A stretch of 64,000 nucleotides of DNA from Vibrio sinaloensis (lineage in GTDB: Bacteria; Pseudomonadota; Gammaproteobacteria; Enterobacterales; Vibrionaceae): assembly GCF_023195835.1 (NCBI RefSeq), contig NZ_CP096199.1, forward strand, positions 186,001-250,000, read 5' to 3'. The translations under genes and the position numbers were made by a program. The number at the start of each line of letters is the position of its first letter. Position 1 is the stretch's first letter. Of this stretch, positions 9,069-18,724 are shown in pieces. Below the pieces are notes generated by a model that searched no databases, was not told where the DNA came from, and worked only from the letters and a program-made list of their open reading frames with translations.

Positions 9069-11018
9069 TTAAGCCAGTTCAGCTTTCTCGGCAATCAACT
9101 TATCCACTACGCTTGGATCCGCTAGCGTCGAGGTATCACCTAAGTTACTGGTGTCACCGGTAGCGATCTTACGTAGAATGCGGCGCATGATCTTACCTGA
9201 ACGGGTCTTAGGTAGTGAGTCAGTCCAGTGCAGCACATCTGGCGTGGCGATAGGACCAATCTCTTTACGCACCCAATCTTTCACCTCTTTGTGCAGTTCA
9301 GCACTTGGGAACTCGCCATCGTTGAGCGTGATATACGCATAAATCGCTTGGCCTTTGATGTCGTGTGGAATACCCACAATCGCCGCTTCGGCAATTTTAT
9401 CGTGAGCCACGAGCGCAGATTCAATTTCTGCCGTGCCCATACGGTGGCCAGACACGTTGAGTACGTCATCAACACGACCAGTGATCCAGTAGTAGCCGTC
9501 TTCGTCGCGACGTGCACCATCACTGGTGAAGTACATACCTTTAAAGGTCGAGAAGTAGGTTTGCTCAAAGCGGTCATGGTCACCATAGACAGTGCGCATC
9601 TGACCTGGCCATGAATCTAGAATCACTAGGTTGCCGTCTGTAGCACCTTCAATGATGTTACCCATGTTATCAACGAGAGCAGGTTGTACGCCGAAGAATG
9701 GACGTGTTGCCGAGCCTGGCTTGAGGTCGGTTGCGCCTGGAAGTGGAGCGATCAGAATGCCGCCGGTTTCGGTTTGCCACCAAGTATCTACGATTGGCGA
9801 GTTCTCGTTGCCGATGGTTTTGTAATACCACTCCCACGCTTCTGGGTTAATCGGTTCGCCCACTGAACCCATAATACGTAGGCTGCTACGAGAAGTGCCT
9901 TCAACCGCTTCATTGCCTTTTGCCATCAGGGCACGAATCGCTGTTGGCGCCGTGTAAAGGATGTTCACTTGGTGTTTGTCGACCACTTGGCTCATGCGAT
10001 TGGTGCTTGGGTAGTTTGGCACACCTTCGAATAGGATGGTTTTGGCACCATTAGCGAGTGGGCCGTAGATTAAGTAAGTGTGGCCAGTAATCCAACCCAC
10101 ATCCGCCGTACACCAGAAGGTTTCCCCTGGTTGGTAGTCGAACACGTATTTGAATGTCATTGCCGCATAGACAAGGTAACCGCCGGTGGTGTGCAGAACG
10201 CCTTTTGGCTTACCGGTTGAACCTGAAGTGTAAAGAATGAACAGTGGGTCTTCTGCTTTCATCTCTTCTGGCGGGCAGTCAGAAGAGACATTGGCTGTGG
10301 CTTCATGCCACCAAACGTCACGATGCTCGTGCCAGTCGATATCACCACCAGTACGTTTCATCACGATGACTTTTTCGATGGTTTTCACTTCTGGGTTAGT
10401 TAGTGCTTCGTCAACGTTTTTCTTCAGTGGAACCGCGCGGCCACCACGAACGCCTTCGTCAGCGGTAATGACGACTTTCGCATCTGAATCGATAATACGA
10501 CCTGACAGGGCTTCAGGAGAGAAACCACCGAATACTACCGTGTGAACTGCACCGATACGGGTACAAGCGAGCATGGCTACAGCTGCTTCGGTCACCATTG
10601 GCATGTACAGACAAACCACATCGCCTTTACGTACCCCTTGCTCTTTCAGTGCGTTAGAAAATTCACACACTTCTTTGTGTAGCTGTTTGAACGTGAGTGT
10701 TTTGTCATCGTTAGGATCGTCACCTTCCCAGATAATCGCCACATCATCACCGCGCTCGGCCAAGTGGCGGTCAATACAGTTGGCTGAAACATTGAGTGTG
10801 CCATCTTCAAACCAGCGAATATCCACGTGTCCGGTATCAAAAGAGGTGTTTTTGACTTTAGTAAACGGCTTGATCCAATCAACAATCTTGCCGTGCTCGC
10901 TCCAGAATCCAACCGGATCGGTCACCGATTGCTGATACATGGCTTGGTAAGTGTCTTGATCCGCGTGGGTGGTTTTCTTGATGTTCTCTTTTACCGGATA
11001 GATATGGGCTTCACTCAT
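9069..11018 (-). CDS. acs: Acetyl-CoA synthetase
   Basis: 649 residues, AMP-forming adenylating enzyme that turns acetate, ATP and CoA into acetyl-CoA. Visible are the phosphate loop [11 protein letters not shown] (about residue 264), the adenylate core and the C-terminal lysine K609 in [11 protein letters not shown], the residue acetylated in other Acs proteins to switch off activity. The ribosome site AAGGAGAT is excellent. The neighbours are a DUF294 protein, a DEDDh exonuclease and an SSF hybrid kinase of the CrbS type known to control acs in V. cholerae, so this is the acetate-switch locus. Confidence 0.99.
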   Translation of the reverse strand: MSEAHIYPVKENIKKTTHADQDTYQAMYQQSVTDPVGFWSEHGKIVDWIKPFTKVKNTSFDTGHVDIRWFEDGTLNVSANCIDRHLAERGDDVAIIWEGDDPNDDKTLTFKQLHKEVCEFSNALKEQGVRKGDVVCLYMPMVTEAAVAMLACTRIGAVHTVVFGGFSPEALSGRIIDSDAKVVITADEGVRGGRAVPLKKNVDEALTNPEVKTIEKVIVMKRTGGDIDWHEHRDVWWHEATANVSSDCPPEEMKAEDPLFILYTSGSTGKPKGVLHTTGGYLVYAAMTFKYVFDYQPGETFWCTADVGWITGHTYLIYGPLANGAKTILFEGVPNYPSTNRMSQVVDKHQVNILYTAPTAIRALMAKGNEAVEGTSRSSLRIMGSVGEPINPEAWEWYYKTIGNENSPIVDTWWQTETGGILIAPLPGATDLKPGSATRPFFGVQPALVDNMGNIIEGATDGNLVILDSWPGQMRTVYGDHDRFEQTYFSTFKGMYFTSDGARRDEDGYYWITGRVDDVLNVSGHRMGTAEIESALVAHDKIAEAAIVGIPHDIKGQAIYAYITLNDGEFPSAELHKEVKDWVRKEIGPIATPDVLHWTDSLPKTRSGKIMRRILRKIATGDTSNLGDTSTLADPSVVDKLIAEKAELA

Positions 11019-11077
11019 TGCTTATCTCCTTGTGCTTAATTCTTAACGAATTGAGCAAGTGTCCGTTTAAAACGATG

Positions 11078-11091
11078 TGACCGCTTGGTCA
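11078..11091. promoter_or_regulatory. Perfect palindrome upstream of acs
   Basis: TGACC-GCTT-GGTCA, a perfect 5-bp inverted repeat 60 bp upstream of the acs ATG. It is not a CRP consensus (the half-site spacing is wrong). It could be an operator or a 5'-leader hairpin; no assignment is possible from sequence alone. Confidence 0.3.
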
Positions 11092-11229
11092 TAACGTCGC
11101 AAAATCCTTATACCTATAACTTTCCTGCACAGGCGTGAATTCGACAATTAGACTTTAGGATGAGAACGAATAATCTGCTTAAAAATGAATGAGCTATGTT
11201 TGAAATTGAGAGTCAGATCTAAGCAAGCA

Positions 11230-11862
11230 TCATCGTGTGTAGGGAAGATTAAGGCTAGGGAGATCACCTTTTGTCAGCCGAACGAACACTAAGGCGGCGG
11301 CGATAGCGTCTTGCAAGGCGTCGTGTTTGTCTTGCAGGGGCAGGTCGAGATGTTTGCAAATCGCATCCAAACTCAGGTCGAAATAGGCGTTGGGCAGATG
11401 CTGTTCAAGCTTGTCGTGATAGATCTGACTGACTTCGATAAGCGGGTTAGGCAGCGGGAAGCCAAGCTGTTTGCGACAGGCAAGATCGAGGATCTTTTTG
11501 TCGTAGCGGATGTGGTAACCGACCAGCGGACGATTACCGATAAACTCGAGCAGTTGAATCAAGGCTTGTTTCTCGTCAATACCGTCGGCCAAGTCTTGAT
11601 GGCGAATTTTGTGGATTTTAATCGAGCCAGAGTCGAGCGATTGCGGTGCACGCAGACGCACTTCAAATGGGGTGCTGGTCAAGATGCGATTATCAATAAT
11701 TTTGGTCGCGGCGATAGTCACCAGCTCGGCGCGGTTTGGGTCTAGGCTGGTGGTTTCGCAGTCAAGCGACACGTATTCGCCTTTCTCAACCGAGGCAAAC
11801 AGTGATTGATAGGGCGAACCTTTTAACTTGTAGTACCAATAGCGGCGCGAAATCCAGTTCAT
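11230..11862 (-). CDS. DEDDh 3'-5' exonuclease, DnaQ-like
   Basis: 210 residues. Exonuclease motif I is VSLDCETTSLDP (about residues 31-42, with the Asp/Glu pair), and motif III HDALQDAIAAA (about 176-186) supplies the catalytic His and Asp. The family resembles the epsilon proofreading subunit, but it lacks the longer C-terminus that binds the polymerase alpha subunit, so it is not dnaQ. The start codon lies 9 bp after the stop of the DUF294 gene, and its ribosome site AGGACAGG sits in that gap, so the two are cotranslated. This pair is conserved near acs in many gammaproteobacteria; its substrate is unknown. Confidence 0.88.
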   Translation of the reverse strand: MNWISRRYWYYKLKGSPYQSLFASVEKGEYVSLDCETTSLDPNRAELVTIAATKIIDNRILTSTPFEVRLRAPQSLDSGSIKIHKIRHQDLADGIDEKQALIQLLEFIGNRPLVGYHIRYDKKILDLACRKQLGFPLPNPLIEVSQIYHDKLEQHLPNAYFDLSLDAICKHLDLPLQDKHDALQDAIAAALVFVRLTKGDLPSLNLPYTR

Positions 11863-11871
11863 TGCCTGTCC

Positions 11872-13698
11872 TTAATCGCGTATTTGGTAATGATAGCCCA
11901 AGAACTGCTTGAACTTTTTCACCACGTGTAACCCATGGCGCAGTAAGTCTCGCTCGGTGCGATCGATCTGTTTGATGTCTATACGGTTATGGCTGTGTTG
12001 ATGGGTCAATTGTTGGTTGAGTCGCAGTTTAAACAGCAGCTTGAGCGCCTCACTCAGGTTGTCGGCGGTATCCGGTTCGAGAATTTTTTTCTGTCTTAGC
12101 GCTTCAATTCGTTCAAAGGTGTTTTTCTCATCGATGCCATATTCTAACGCCAGCGTGCGAATACCATGTACGATTGGGAAGATACCGCCGCTCTTGACGT
12201 CTAGGCCGTCTTTCTCCCGTTTCACATTGCCAAATAGGGTGAGAGGAAGAGAAAACAGTAAAGCGGGGCGAGCGAAGTCTTGCAGCGCCAACATGTTGTT
12301 TAACATGGTGCTTTTCAGATGCTCAGTGACAGGTTCAAGCAGGGCTTTATTGCCCGCCACCGCATGAGCATCGGTGAAAATCGCTAAATCCATCACCTGC
12401 TCGGCTGAAGTCGCTTTCGACCATTGAGTAATGGTTTTCTTCCACTCAGTTTGGCTCTTAACCCATTTGGGGTTATTGACCATCACGTTGCCCGGACAGA
12501 GCGGGTAACCCAACTGTTGTAGGGTGTGAGTCAGTTTATCCATTACCGCCGCGCATTGATGCCATTCAAAGCCGTCTTTGACGATCAGCGCGTTGTCTTG
12601 GTCGGTCTTGAGTATTTGTTCCCCGCGCCCTTCTGAGCCTAAAACGACCAAGCAACAATGATCGTGAAGGGCAGGAGGAACAATCAGTTCGAACGCTTTC
12701 TCGATGATCTGCTCGTTGACCGCCGAGATAAGCTCCATGATAAAGCGAGTGCGGATCCCGTTGTTGAGTAGGCTCTCGACCAGTTGCCGTTGACGATTGG
12801 AGGCGAGGGCAAGCTCTTCAATACTGCTGGAACGGGCTATGCTCAGGGTCAATACGTGCGAGTGGGTGGAGAAAGCACTTAAGATTTGGGTCATGTCGAG
12901 CATGCCGACCGCTTCTTTGCCGTCTGAGACCATGACCCGTTTCATCCGGTTTCGGGTCATCTTGATCATCGCATTAAACAGAAACTCGCCGTCTTCGACA
13001 TGCACGACAGGAAATGTGGCGATTTTACCTACCGGGGTATCGAGCGGGTGGCCGTCGAGCATCACCGCATGGAGCATGTTGGTGCGGGTAATGATGCCGT
13101 AGGGCAGTTCGTGTAGATCGTCGATAAGGCGGATGTCATTATCGCTGAGCCTGACCAAAGCGGAGTCGATTCCCTTCTCTTTTAAGGTCTTTGTGACCTC
13201 ATTTAGCGGCTGATCAGGCGACAAAATCATCGGCGGATGATAGATGGCTTTATCGACCTTGGTAAGGATGAACTCTGCTAAGTTTTGCTGTTGCTGCGCA
13301 GCTTCGATCAACTGTTGGCGTTTGGCCAAGTTGTTGTCAAAGTAGGCGGCGAACTGGCCGTTTTGATTGTACAGCTCAAGGAACACCGCTTTAGGCAGTA
13401 AATAGGAGAGCGTGTCTTCAAGTGCGATGTAACGATGCTTGACGGTATCGTCGAACAGTGAGCGCACATCAAACAAATCATCGTTGGCGTAGTGGGCGAA
13501 AATCTCTTTGTTGTCATCAGATCGCTCTTCCACCGCACCTTTGATTAAAATGTGCAGATGCTGGCTTTCACTGCCAGGTTTGAGCAAGGTTTCATTGGTC
13601 CGAAAGTAGGCAACGTCGAGCGAACCGCGCAATTTATCTTGCTGCTGTGGGTCAAGGCGGTCGAAAGGCGGGGAGTGCATGTTGAATTTTTCTGGCAT
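11872..13698 (-). CDS. cNMP-binding/CBS/DUF294 nucleotidyltransferase-like signalling protein
   Basis: 608 residues from the ATG at 13698, chosen over a TTG 120 bp upstream because an AGGT site precedes it and the upstream extension looks non-coding. Domain order: cyclic-nucleotide-binding-like fold (about 10-130), a CBS pair (about 155-285), DUF294 nucleotidyltransferase with GSEGRGEQ followed by TDQDNAL near residue 352, then a helical C-terminal domain. The GS..R-E and D-x-D residues look intact. No membrane segments. It is cotranscribed with the exonuclease just before acs. Related proteins are GlnD-like in their catalytic core, but their target is unknown. Confidence 0.88.
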   Translation of the reverse strand: MPEKFNMHSPPFDRLDPQQQDKLRGSLDVAYFRTNETLLKPGSESQHLHILIKGAVEERSDDNKEIFAHYANDDLFDVRSLFDDTVKHRYIALEDTLSYLLPKAVFLELYNQNGQFAAYFDNNLAKRQQLIEAAQQQQNLAEFILTKVDKAIYHPPMILSPDQPLNEVTKTLKEKGIDSALVRLSDNDIRLIDDLHELPYGIITRTNMLHAVMLDGHPLDTPVGKIATFPVVHVEDGEFLFNAMIKMTRNRMKRVMVSDGKEAVGMLDMTQILSAFSTHSHVLTLSIARSSSIEELALASNRQRQLVESLLNNGIRTRFIMELISAVNEQIIEKAFELIVPPALHDHCCLVVLGSEGRGEQILKTDQDNALIVKDGFEWHQCAAVMDKLTHTLQQLGYPLCPGNVMVNNPKWVKSQTEWKKTITQWSKATSAEQVMDLAIFTDAHAVAGNKALLEPVTEHLKSTMLNNMLALQDFARPALLFSLPLTLFGNVKREKDGLDVKSGGIFPIVHGIRTLALEYGIDEKNTFERIEALRQKKILEPDTADNLSEALKLLFKLRLNQQLTHQHSHNRIDIKQIDRTERDLLRHGLHVVKKFKQFLGYHYQIRD

Positions 13699-13886
13699 GG
13701 CGAACCTACAATGCGAACTCAGTATTGGTTCATTTTTGCCTGATATTGCCGAACGTGCCAGACGACTTTGGTCGAACGCAGCGGTTGAAGTGAGAATAAG
13801 GAAACACTCTGGTGCCAATTGTTCCCTTTTTAATTAACAATAAGCAAACGATAATACCATTGCACTAATTTTATCTAGAGGTCACC

Positions 13887-15071
13887 ATGCTCACCCCTTC
13901 TCCTTACGGCTGGATTTCCCAGTATTTTGTCGGTTTCTTTTTTGCCTATGGTGTCTATTTGCCATTTTGGGCGTTGTGGTTTGAGGAGCAAGGTGTCTCG
14001 CCAACCGATATTGGTTTGCTGGTGGGGATTGGTTTTGCCACACGCTGCCTTGCCAATATGGTACTCACACCACGTATTCATAAAGTCGAACACCTGATGC
14101 CGGCGCTACGTTGGCTCAGTTTAGCCTCGATTGCGTTTATTGGTTCTCACTTTTTTACCGGGGGCAGTTTTTGGCTAATGGCGTTGGCGACGGTACTGTT
14201 CAACCTCTGTTGTGGGCCCGCAGTGCCGCTGTCTGATGCAATGGCTAACTACTACTCTCGATTAAAAATGCTCGATTATGGGCGCACCCGATTGTGGGGC
14301 TCGATTGCCTTTATTGCCGGCTCTACCGTGGTGGGTTTCTTAGTGGCCCAGTTTGGCAGTGACATGATCTTGTACACCGCGCTTGCGGGCGTGATTGCTG
14401 CATGGGTGTTCTCCTTGCGTAGCACTCAACCTATGCCAGTGACAACCAGTGAAGAGAATACCGAGCGCCCGAAATTGAGCGAATTGCTGACCGAAGGTCC
14501 GGTTATCAAGTTTCTGCTGTTAATGGCGTTGATTCAGGGCAGCCATGCGGCCTACTACAGTTTTAGCTCTATCTATTGGAAAGAGGCAGGCTACTCGGAA
14601 GATATCATCGGCTACCTGTGGAGTTTGGGCGTGGTGGCTGAAGTGGCGGTGTTTGCACTAAGTAAGCGCTTGTTCTCTGGCTGGACGCTACGCGCGCTGT
14701 TTCTGCTCGCCTCAGTTGGGGTGATTGTTCGCTGGGGGATGACAGCGTCAACGACCTTGTTGTTCGCTTTGGTTTTGATTCAACTGTTGCACGGGGTGAC
14801 CTTTGCCATCGCCCACATTGCGGCGATTCAGTACATCCAGCATTCCGAGCAACGTAAAATGGTGGCGCTGCAAGCACTGTATAATGCCATTCCTCTCGGG
14901 GCCTTTATTGCCTTGATGACGACGCTCAGTGGCTGGGGTTATGAGCATTGGGGCGCCAATGTGTTTTGGGCGATGGCGGCAATGGGAGTATTGGCGTTAT
15001 TGATTCGTGTCGAGCCGCAATCTCAGCGCATCGATGATGGCATGAAAGCCGAGCCCAATGCACAGAATTAA
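13887..15071 (+). CDS. MFS transporter, phenylpropionate-permease (HcaT-like) family
   Basis: 394 residues with about 12 hydrophobic helices. The N-terminal SQYFVGFFFAYGVYLPFWALW and GRTRLWGSIAFI (about residue 132) segments are typical of the MFS_1-like family that includes HcaT. The substrate cannot be predicted; vibrios generally lack the linked phenylpropionate dioxygenase, and none is here. A good ribosome site AGAGGTC precedes the ATG. It is divergent from the DUF294 gene across about 190 bp and is closed by a terminator before crbS. Confidence 0.85.
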   Translation: MLTPSPYGWISQYFVGFFFAYGVYLPFWALWFEEQGVSPTDIGLLVGIGFATRCLANMVLTPRIHKVEHLMPALRWLSLASIAFIGSHFFTGGSFWLMALATVLFNLCCGPAVPLSDAMANYYSRLKMLDYGRTRLWGSIAFIAGSTVVGFLVAQFGSDMILYTALAGVIAAWVFSLRSTQPMPVTTSEENTERPKLSELLTEGPVIKFLLLMALIQGSHAAYYSFSSIYWKEAGYSEDIIGYLWSLGVVAEVAVFALSKRLFSGWTLRALFLLASVGVIVRWGMTASTTLLFALVLIQLLHGVTFAIAHIAAIQYIQHSEQRKMVALQALYNAIPLGAFIALMTTLSGWGYEHWGANVFWAMAAMGVLALLIRVEPQSQRIDDGMKAEPNAQN

Positions 15072-15110
15072 ACCTATCTGATTGAGTTAGCTCATTATCC
15101 TTAGTTAAAT

Positions 15111-15139
15111 AAAAGCTCTCCGATGTGGAGAGCTTTTTT
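15111..15139 (+). terminator. Terminator of the MFS gene
   Basis: Stem AAAAGCTCTCC, 5-nt loop, complement and T-run, 39 bp after the stop codon. Confidence 0.9.
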
Positions 15140-15165
15140 GTGCCGTCAAAAGATAAGGATATCTG

Positions 15166-18100
15166 ATGCAAGGTTGGCTCGTGATCACTGTATCGCTTCT
15201 GTACCTCGGTTTACTGTTTGTCATCGCTTGGTATGGCGACAAGCGCCACTCGTGGCTCGCGAAGTGGCGACCTTGGGTGTACAGTTTGTCGATTGCGGTG
15301 TATTGCACCTCATGGACGTTTTACGGCACGGTAGGGCAAGCAAGTAGCAACCCTTGGTCGTTTCTCCCCATCTACATTGCCCCGATCCTGGTCTTTACCT
15401 TAGGTTGGCGGATCTTGGCGCGATTGATCCTTACCGCCAAACGAGAACATATCACCTCAATCGCCGACTTTATCGCCGCGCGCTATGGCAAATCTCAAGG
15501 GCTCGCCGTGGTGGTCACCCTTATCGCGGTGGCAGGCATCTTACCTTATATTGCTTTGCAGCTGCGCGGTATCACCATGGGGTTGGAGATTATCGCCCCG
15601 GATTTATCCGGCCAGTTTGAAGGTTCCGGCTTTGACGTATCATGGTTTGTGGTGTTGGCGCTGGCGATGTTTACTATGCTGTTTGGTACGCGGCACATCG
15701 ACAATACCGAGCACCATCGCGGCATGATGATGGCCATCGCTTTTGAATCCATCATTAAGCTGGTAGCGTTTTTAGCCGTTGGCCTATTTATTCTATTTTT
15801 GGCGCTCAAGCGCACCGATGTTGAGCTAATAGAGGTCGCGCGACAAACCTATCAAGCGCCGAATTTTCCCACTCTTTTGATCCACACCATTCTCACTATG
15901 CTGGCAATTGTCTGTCTGCCGCGTCAGTTTCATACCATGGTGGTGGAGAATGAGCGCGCTCAAGACCTGCATACCGCCCGCTGGCTGTTTCCGCTTTACT
16001 TGATTTTAATGGGACTGTTTGTGTTGCCGATCGCTTGGGTAGGCCAGGCGCTGTTGACCGATGCCAGCCCCGATACTTACGTGATCAGCTTGCCGATGGC
16101 GGTTGGGGCGCAAGATGTCGCGTTACTGGCCTTTTTAGGCGGCACCTCGGCGGCGAGCGGCATGGTGATTGTGTCGACGATTGCCCTAGCGATCATGGTC
16201 TCCAACGATTTGGTGATGCCGCTGTTGCTGCGTCGAATGCGTCTTTCTCAGCGCACCCATCGCCATTTTTCAGGGCTGCTATTGGTGATCCGCCGTGGTT
16301 TAATTTTGTTGTTACTACTCGGCGCGTGGGGGTTTTATCAAGCATTAGGAAGTATTCACTCACTTTCTGCCATCGGTTTTCTCTCTTTTGCCGCCATCAC
16401 CCAGTTTGCTCCGGCGTTAATCGGGGGCATGTACTGGCGCCAAGGCAACCGCAAAGGTGTGTATGTCGGGCTAGCGGTGGGTTTTACCCTGTGGCTGGTC
16501 ACTCTCATGAGCCAAACCGATATGCTGGCGGGCAGTGCTGAGAATAACTTCTTACTGTGGATGATCACTCCGCCAGACTGGTTGCAAGCGTTAGACGTGA
16601 GCAACTCGGACTGGGGCATCGTCCTCAGTGTAACGTTGAACACCCTTTGTTACGTGCTGGTCTCGAGCGTGACGCGCGCCAGTCTCAGTGAGCGCTTGCA
16701 ATCTGCTTCGTTTGTTGGCACGCCGCTGCCAGAGAGCGAAAATATGAGCCTGTACCAAAGTCGAGTGACGGTGGGCGAGCTGGAAATGTTGGCCTCACGC
16801 TTTGTCGGGCGGCAACGGGTACGCAGTGCATTTCGTCACTATTGGCAGCAGCAGCGCGAAACTTTGATGCCCAATCAGCAAGCGCCATCGACGTTAATTC
16901 GTCATACCGAGCGGGTGCTAGCTGGGGTATTTGGTGCCTCTTCTGCGAAGTTAGTCCTTACTTCGGCATTGCAAGGCAGGAATATGCAGCTTGAAGAGGT
17001 CGCGACGATTGTCGATGAAGCCTCAGAGCTGTACGACTTTAGCCGCGGTCTATTGCAGGGGGCGATTGAACATATCGGACAGGGCATTGCGGTGGTCGAT
17101 AAGCAACTGCGGTTGGTGGCTTGGAATCAGCGTTATCTCGAACTGTTTACCTTTCCTGCCGGCTTGATCCAAGTGGGTAGGCCGATTGCCGATGTAATCC
17201 GTCATAATGCCCAGTGCGGCTTGTGCGGTCCTGGCGATCCTGAAGAGCACGTGCGCCGCCGGGTTTATCATTTGGAGCAAGGCACGCGGCACACCTCATC
17301 GCGGGTTCGTCCAGACGGACGCGTGATCGAAGTGCAAGGTAACCCAATGCCCGGTGGCGGTTTTGTGATGAGCTTTACCGATATTACCGTGTTCCGCGAT
17401 GCTGAGCAGGCGCTAAAAGATGCCAATGAAACCTTGGAAGAGCGGGTAAAGGAGCGCACTCAAGAGCTTGAGCAGTTAAACAAAAAGTTGGTGGCAGCCA
17501 CACAGCGTTCTGAGCTTGAGTCTCAGTCTAAATCGCGCTTTTTAGCCGCGGTGAGTCATGACTTAATGCAACCTCTCAATGCGGCGCGCTTATTTGCGTC
17601 GTCGTTATCTGAAGTCGCGCGTGAGCCGGAGACCAAGCAGCTTTCGCAGCATATCGAGAGTGCGTTAGGCGCGGCCGAAGATTTGATCGGAGATTTGCTC
17701 GATATCTCGCGTCTTGAGTCGGGAAAGCTGGATGTGCACGTGCATGGCTTTGCCATTAATGACGTGTTGGCCAACCTCAATGCCGAGTTTAGCGCCTTGG
17801 CTAAGCAGCAAGGGATTGAGTTTTCGATGATACCAAGTCAGCTGATTGTGGAGTCGGACCCTAAGTTGCTGCGCCGTGTGGTGCAAAACTTCCTTACCAA
17901 TGCGTTTCGTTACAACCCTAAAGGCAAAGTGGTACTCGGTGTGCGACGAGTTGGAGGACAAGCGCGAATTGACGTGTGGGATAACGGCGTCGGTATCGAC
18001 GAAGATAAACAGCAGGAGATCTTTGAGGAGTTTAACCGAGGAAGCCAAGTGCGTTCAGACCAAGGTTTAGGATTAGGGCTGGCGATTTCAAAAGGGATTG

Positions 18101-18594
18101 CTCACGTGTTGGGACACCAAATCACCATGCGCTCATGGCCAGGCAAAGGCAGTGTGTTTTCGATTACATTGGCACGCAGCGAAAAGGCGGTAGAACCGGT
18201 CAAAGCGGTGCCCTCTGCCAGTGTTTCTGATCTTAGCCATCTCAACGTGCTGTGTGTCGATAATGAGCAAGACATTTTGGTGGGTATGGAGAACTTACTC
18301 AGCCGCTGGGGTTGTCAGGTGCGTACCGCGGTCGACCTTGTATCGACTTTGCAGCAGATCGATGAACATTGGATGCCCGATGTGATTTTGTCTGATTATC
18401 GCTTGGATCATGGACGTACTGGACTTGAAGTATTGCAGCAGTGTCGATTGCGCATGGGAGACAGTTTTATCGGGGTGATCATCAGTGCCGATCGGACCGA
18501 TGATATGCTCGATGGGATTAAGTCGAATGGGTTTAGTTTTATTCCTAAACCTGTGAAACCACTTAAACTAAGAGCGGTGTTGAATCGGGTTTAG
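15166..18594 (+). CDS. crbS: SSF-domain hybrid sensor histidine kinase (CrbS type)
   Basis: 1142 residues. A sodium/solute symporter-like membrane domain (about 1-490, roughly 13 helices) is followed by a PAS domain (about 630-745, EHIGQGIAVVDKQLRLVAWN), a coiled coil (about 748-790), the HisKA box with phospho-accepting H798 (AAVSHDLMQPLNAARLF), an HATPase (NAFRYNPKG, DNGVGI, GLGLGLAIS) and a C-terminal receiver with D1077 (LSDYRLD, then PKPVKP). This matches V. cholerae CrbS, which with CrbR controls acs and the acetate switch; CbrA and MxtR are relatives. No response-regulator gene is nearby. The ribosome site is AAGGATAT, just after the MFS terminator. Confidence 0.88.
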   Translation: MQGWLVITVSLLYLGLLFVIAWYGDKRHSWLAKWRPWVYSLSIAVYCTSWTFYGTVGQASSNPWSFLPIYIAPILVFTLGWRILARLILTAKREHITSIADFIAARYGKSQGLAVVVTLIAVAGILPYIALQLRGITMGLEIIAPDLSGQFEGSGFDVSWFVVLALAMFTMLFGTRHIDNTEHHRGMMMAIAFESIIKLVAFLAVGLFILFLALKRTDVELIEVARQTYQAPNFPTLLIHTILTMLAIVCLPRQFHTMVVENERAQDLHTARWLFPLYLILMGLFVLPIAWVGQALLTDASPDTYVISLPMAVGAQDVALLAFLGGTSAASGMVIVSTIALAIMVSNDLVMPLLLRRMRLSQRTHRHFSGLLLVIRRGLILLLLLGAWGFYQALGSIHSLSAIGFLSFAAITQFAPALIGGMYWRQGNRKGVYVGLAVGFTLWLVTLMSQTDMLAGSAENNFLLWMITPPDWLQALDVSNSDWGIVLSVTLNTLCYVLVSSVTRASLSERLQSASFVGTPLPESENMSLYQSRVTVGELEMLASRFVGRQRVRSAFRHYWQQQRETLMPNQQAPSTLIRHTERVLAGVFGASSAKLVLTSALQGRNMQLEEVATIVDEASELYDFSRGLLQGAIEHIGQGIAVVDKQLRLVAWNQRYLELFTFPAGLIQVGRPIADVIRHNAQCGLCGPGDPEEHVRRRVYHLEQGTRHTSSRVRPDGRVIEVQGNPMPGGGFVMSFTDITVFRDAEQALKDANETLEERVKERTQELEQLNKKLVAATQRSELESQSKSRFLAAVSHDLMQPLNAARLFASSLSEVAREPETKQLSQHIESALGAAEDLIGDLLDISRLESGKLDVHVHGFAINDVLANLNAEFSALAKQQGIEFSMIPSQLIVESDPKLLRRVVQNFLTNAFRYNPKGKVVLGVRRVGGQARIDVWDNGVGIDEDKQQEIFEEFNRGSQVRSDQGLGLGLAISKGIAHVLGHQITMRSWPGKGSVFSITLARSEKAVEPVKAVPSASVSDLSHLNVLCVDNEQDILVGMENLLSRWGCQVRTAVDLVSTLQQIDEHWMPDVILSDYRLDHGRTGLEVLQQCRLRMGDSFIGVIISADRTDDMLDGIKSNGFSFIPKPVKPLKLRAVLNRV

Positions 18595-18621
18595 TTTCTA
18601 GTCCCTAGTTTCAGGAAAGGG

Positions 18622-18704
18622 CGTCATTCTGAACAGCGAGGTACGAGCGTGATTCAGAATCTTATTGGTTTACTAGTTCCTAGAGTTGGGTTTCTAGGAA
18701 CTAG
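18622..18704. repeat. Truncated copy of the acs-side repeat plus shared hairpin
   Basis: 18622-18661 reproduces the left end of the 146-bp element (CGTCATTC, GAGGTACGAGCG, TTCAGAATC). The right end with GAATGACG is missing. It is followed at 18673-18704 by the same 32-bp hairpin seen after acs. It sits between the convergent crbS and aphA genes; one CGAGAGC unit lies between the hairpin and the aphA stop. Confidence 0.7.
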
Positions 18705-18724
18705 GCTCTCGCTGCTAGGAACGA

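Noticed and set aside
11070..11095. CRP site upstream of acs
   Set aside because: TGTGA is present, but the partner half-site spacing is off by two and the partner is poor.
13699..13818. Longer N-terminus for the DUF294 protein from a TTG codon
   Set aside because: The 40-residue extension has no domain character and the internal ATG has a better ribosome site.
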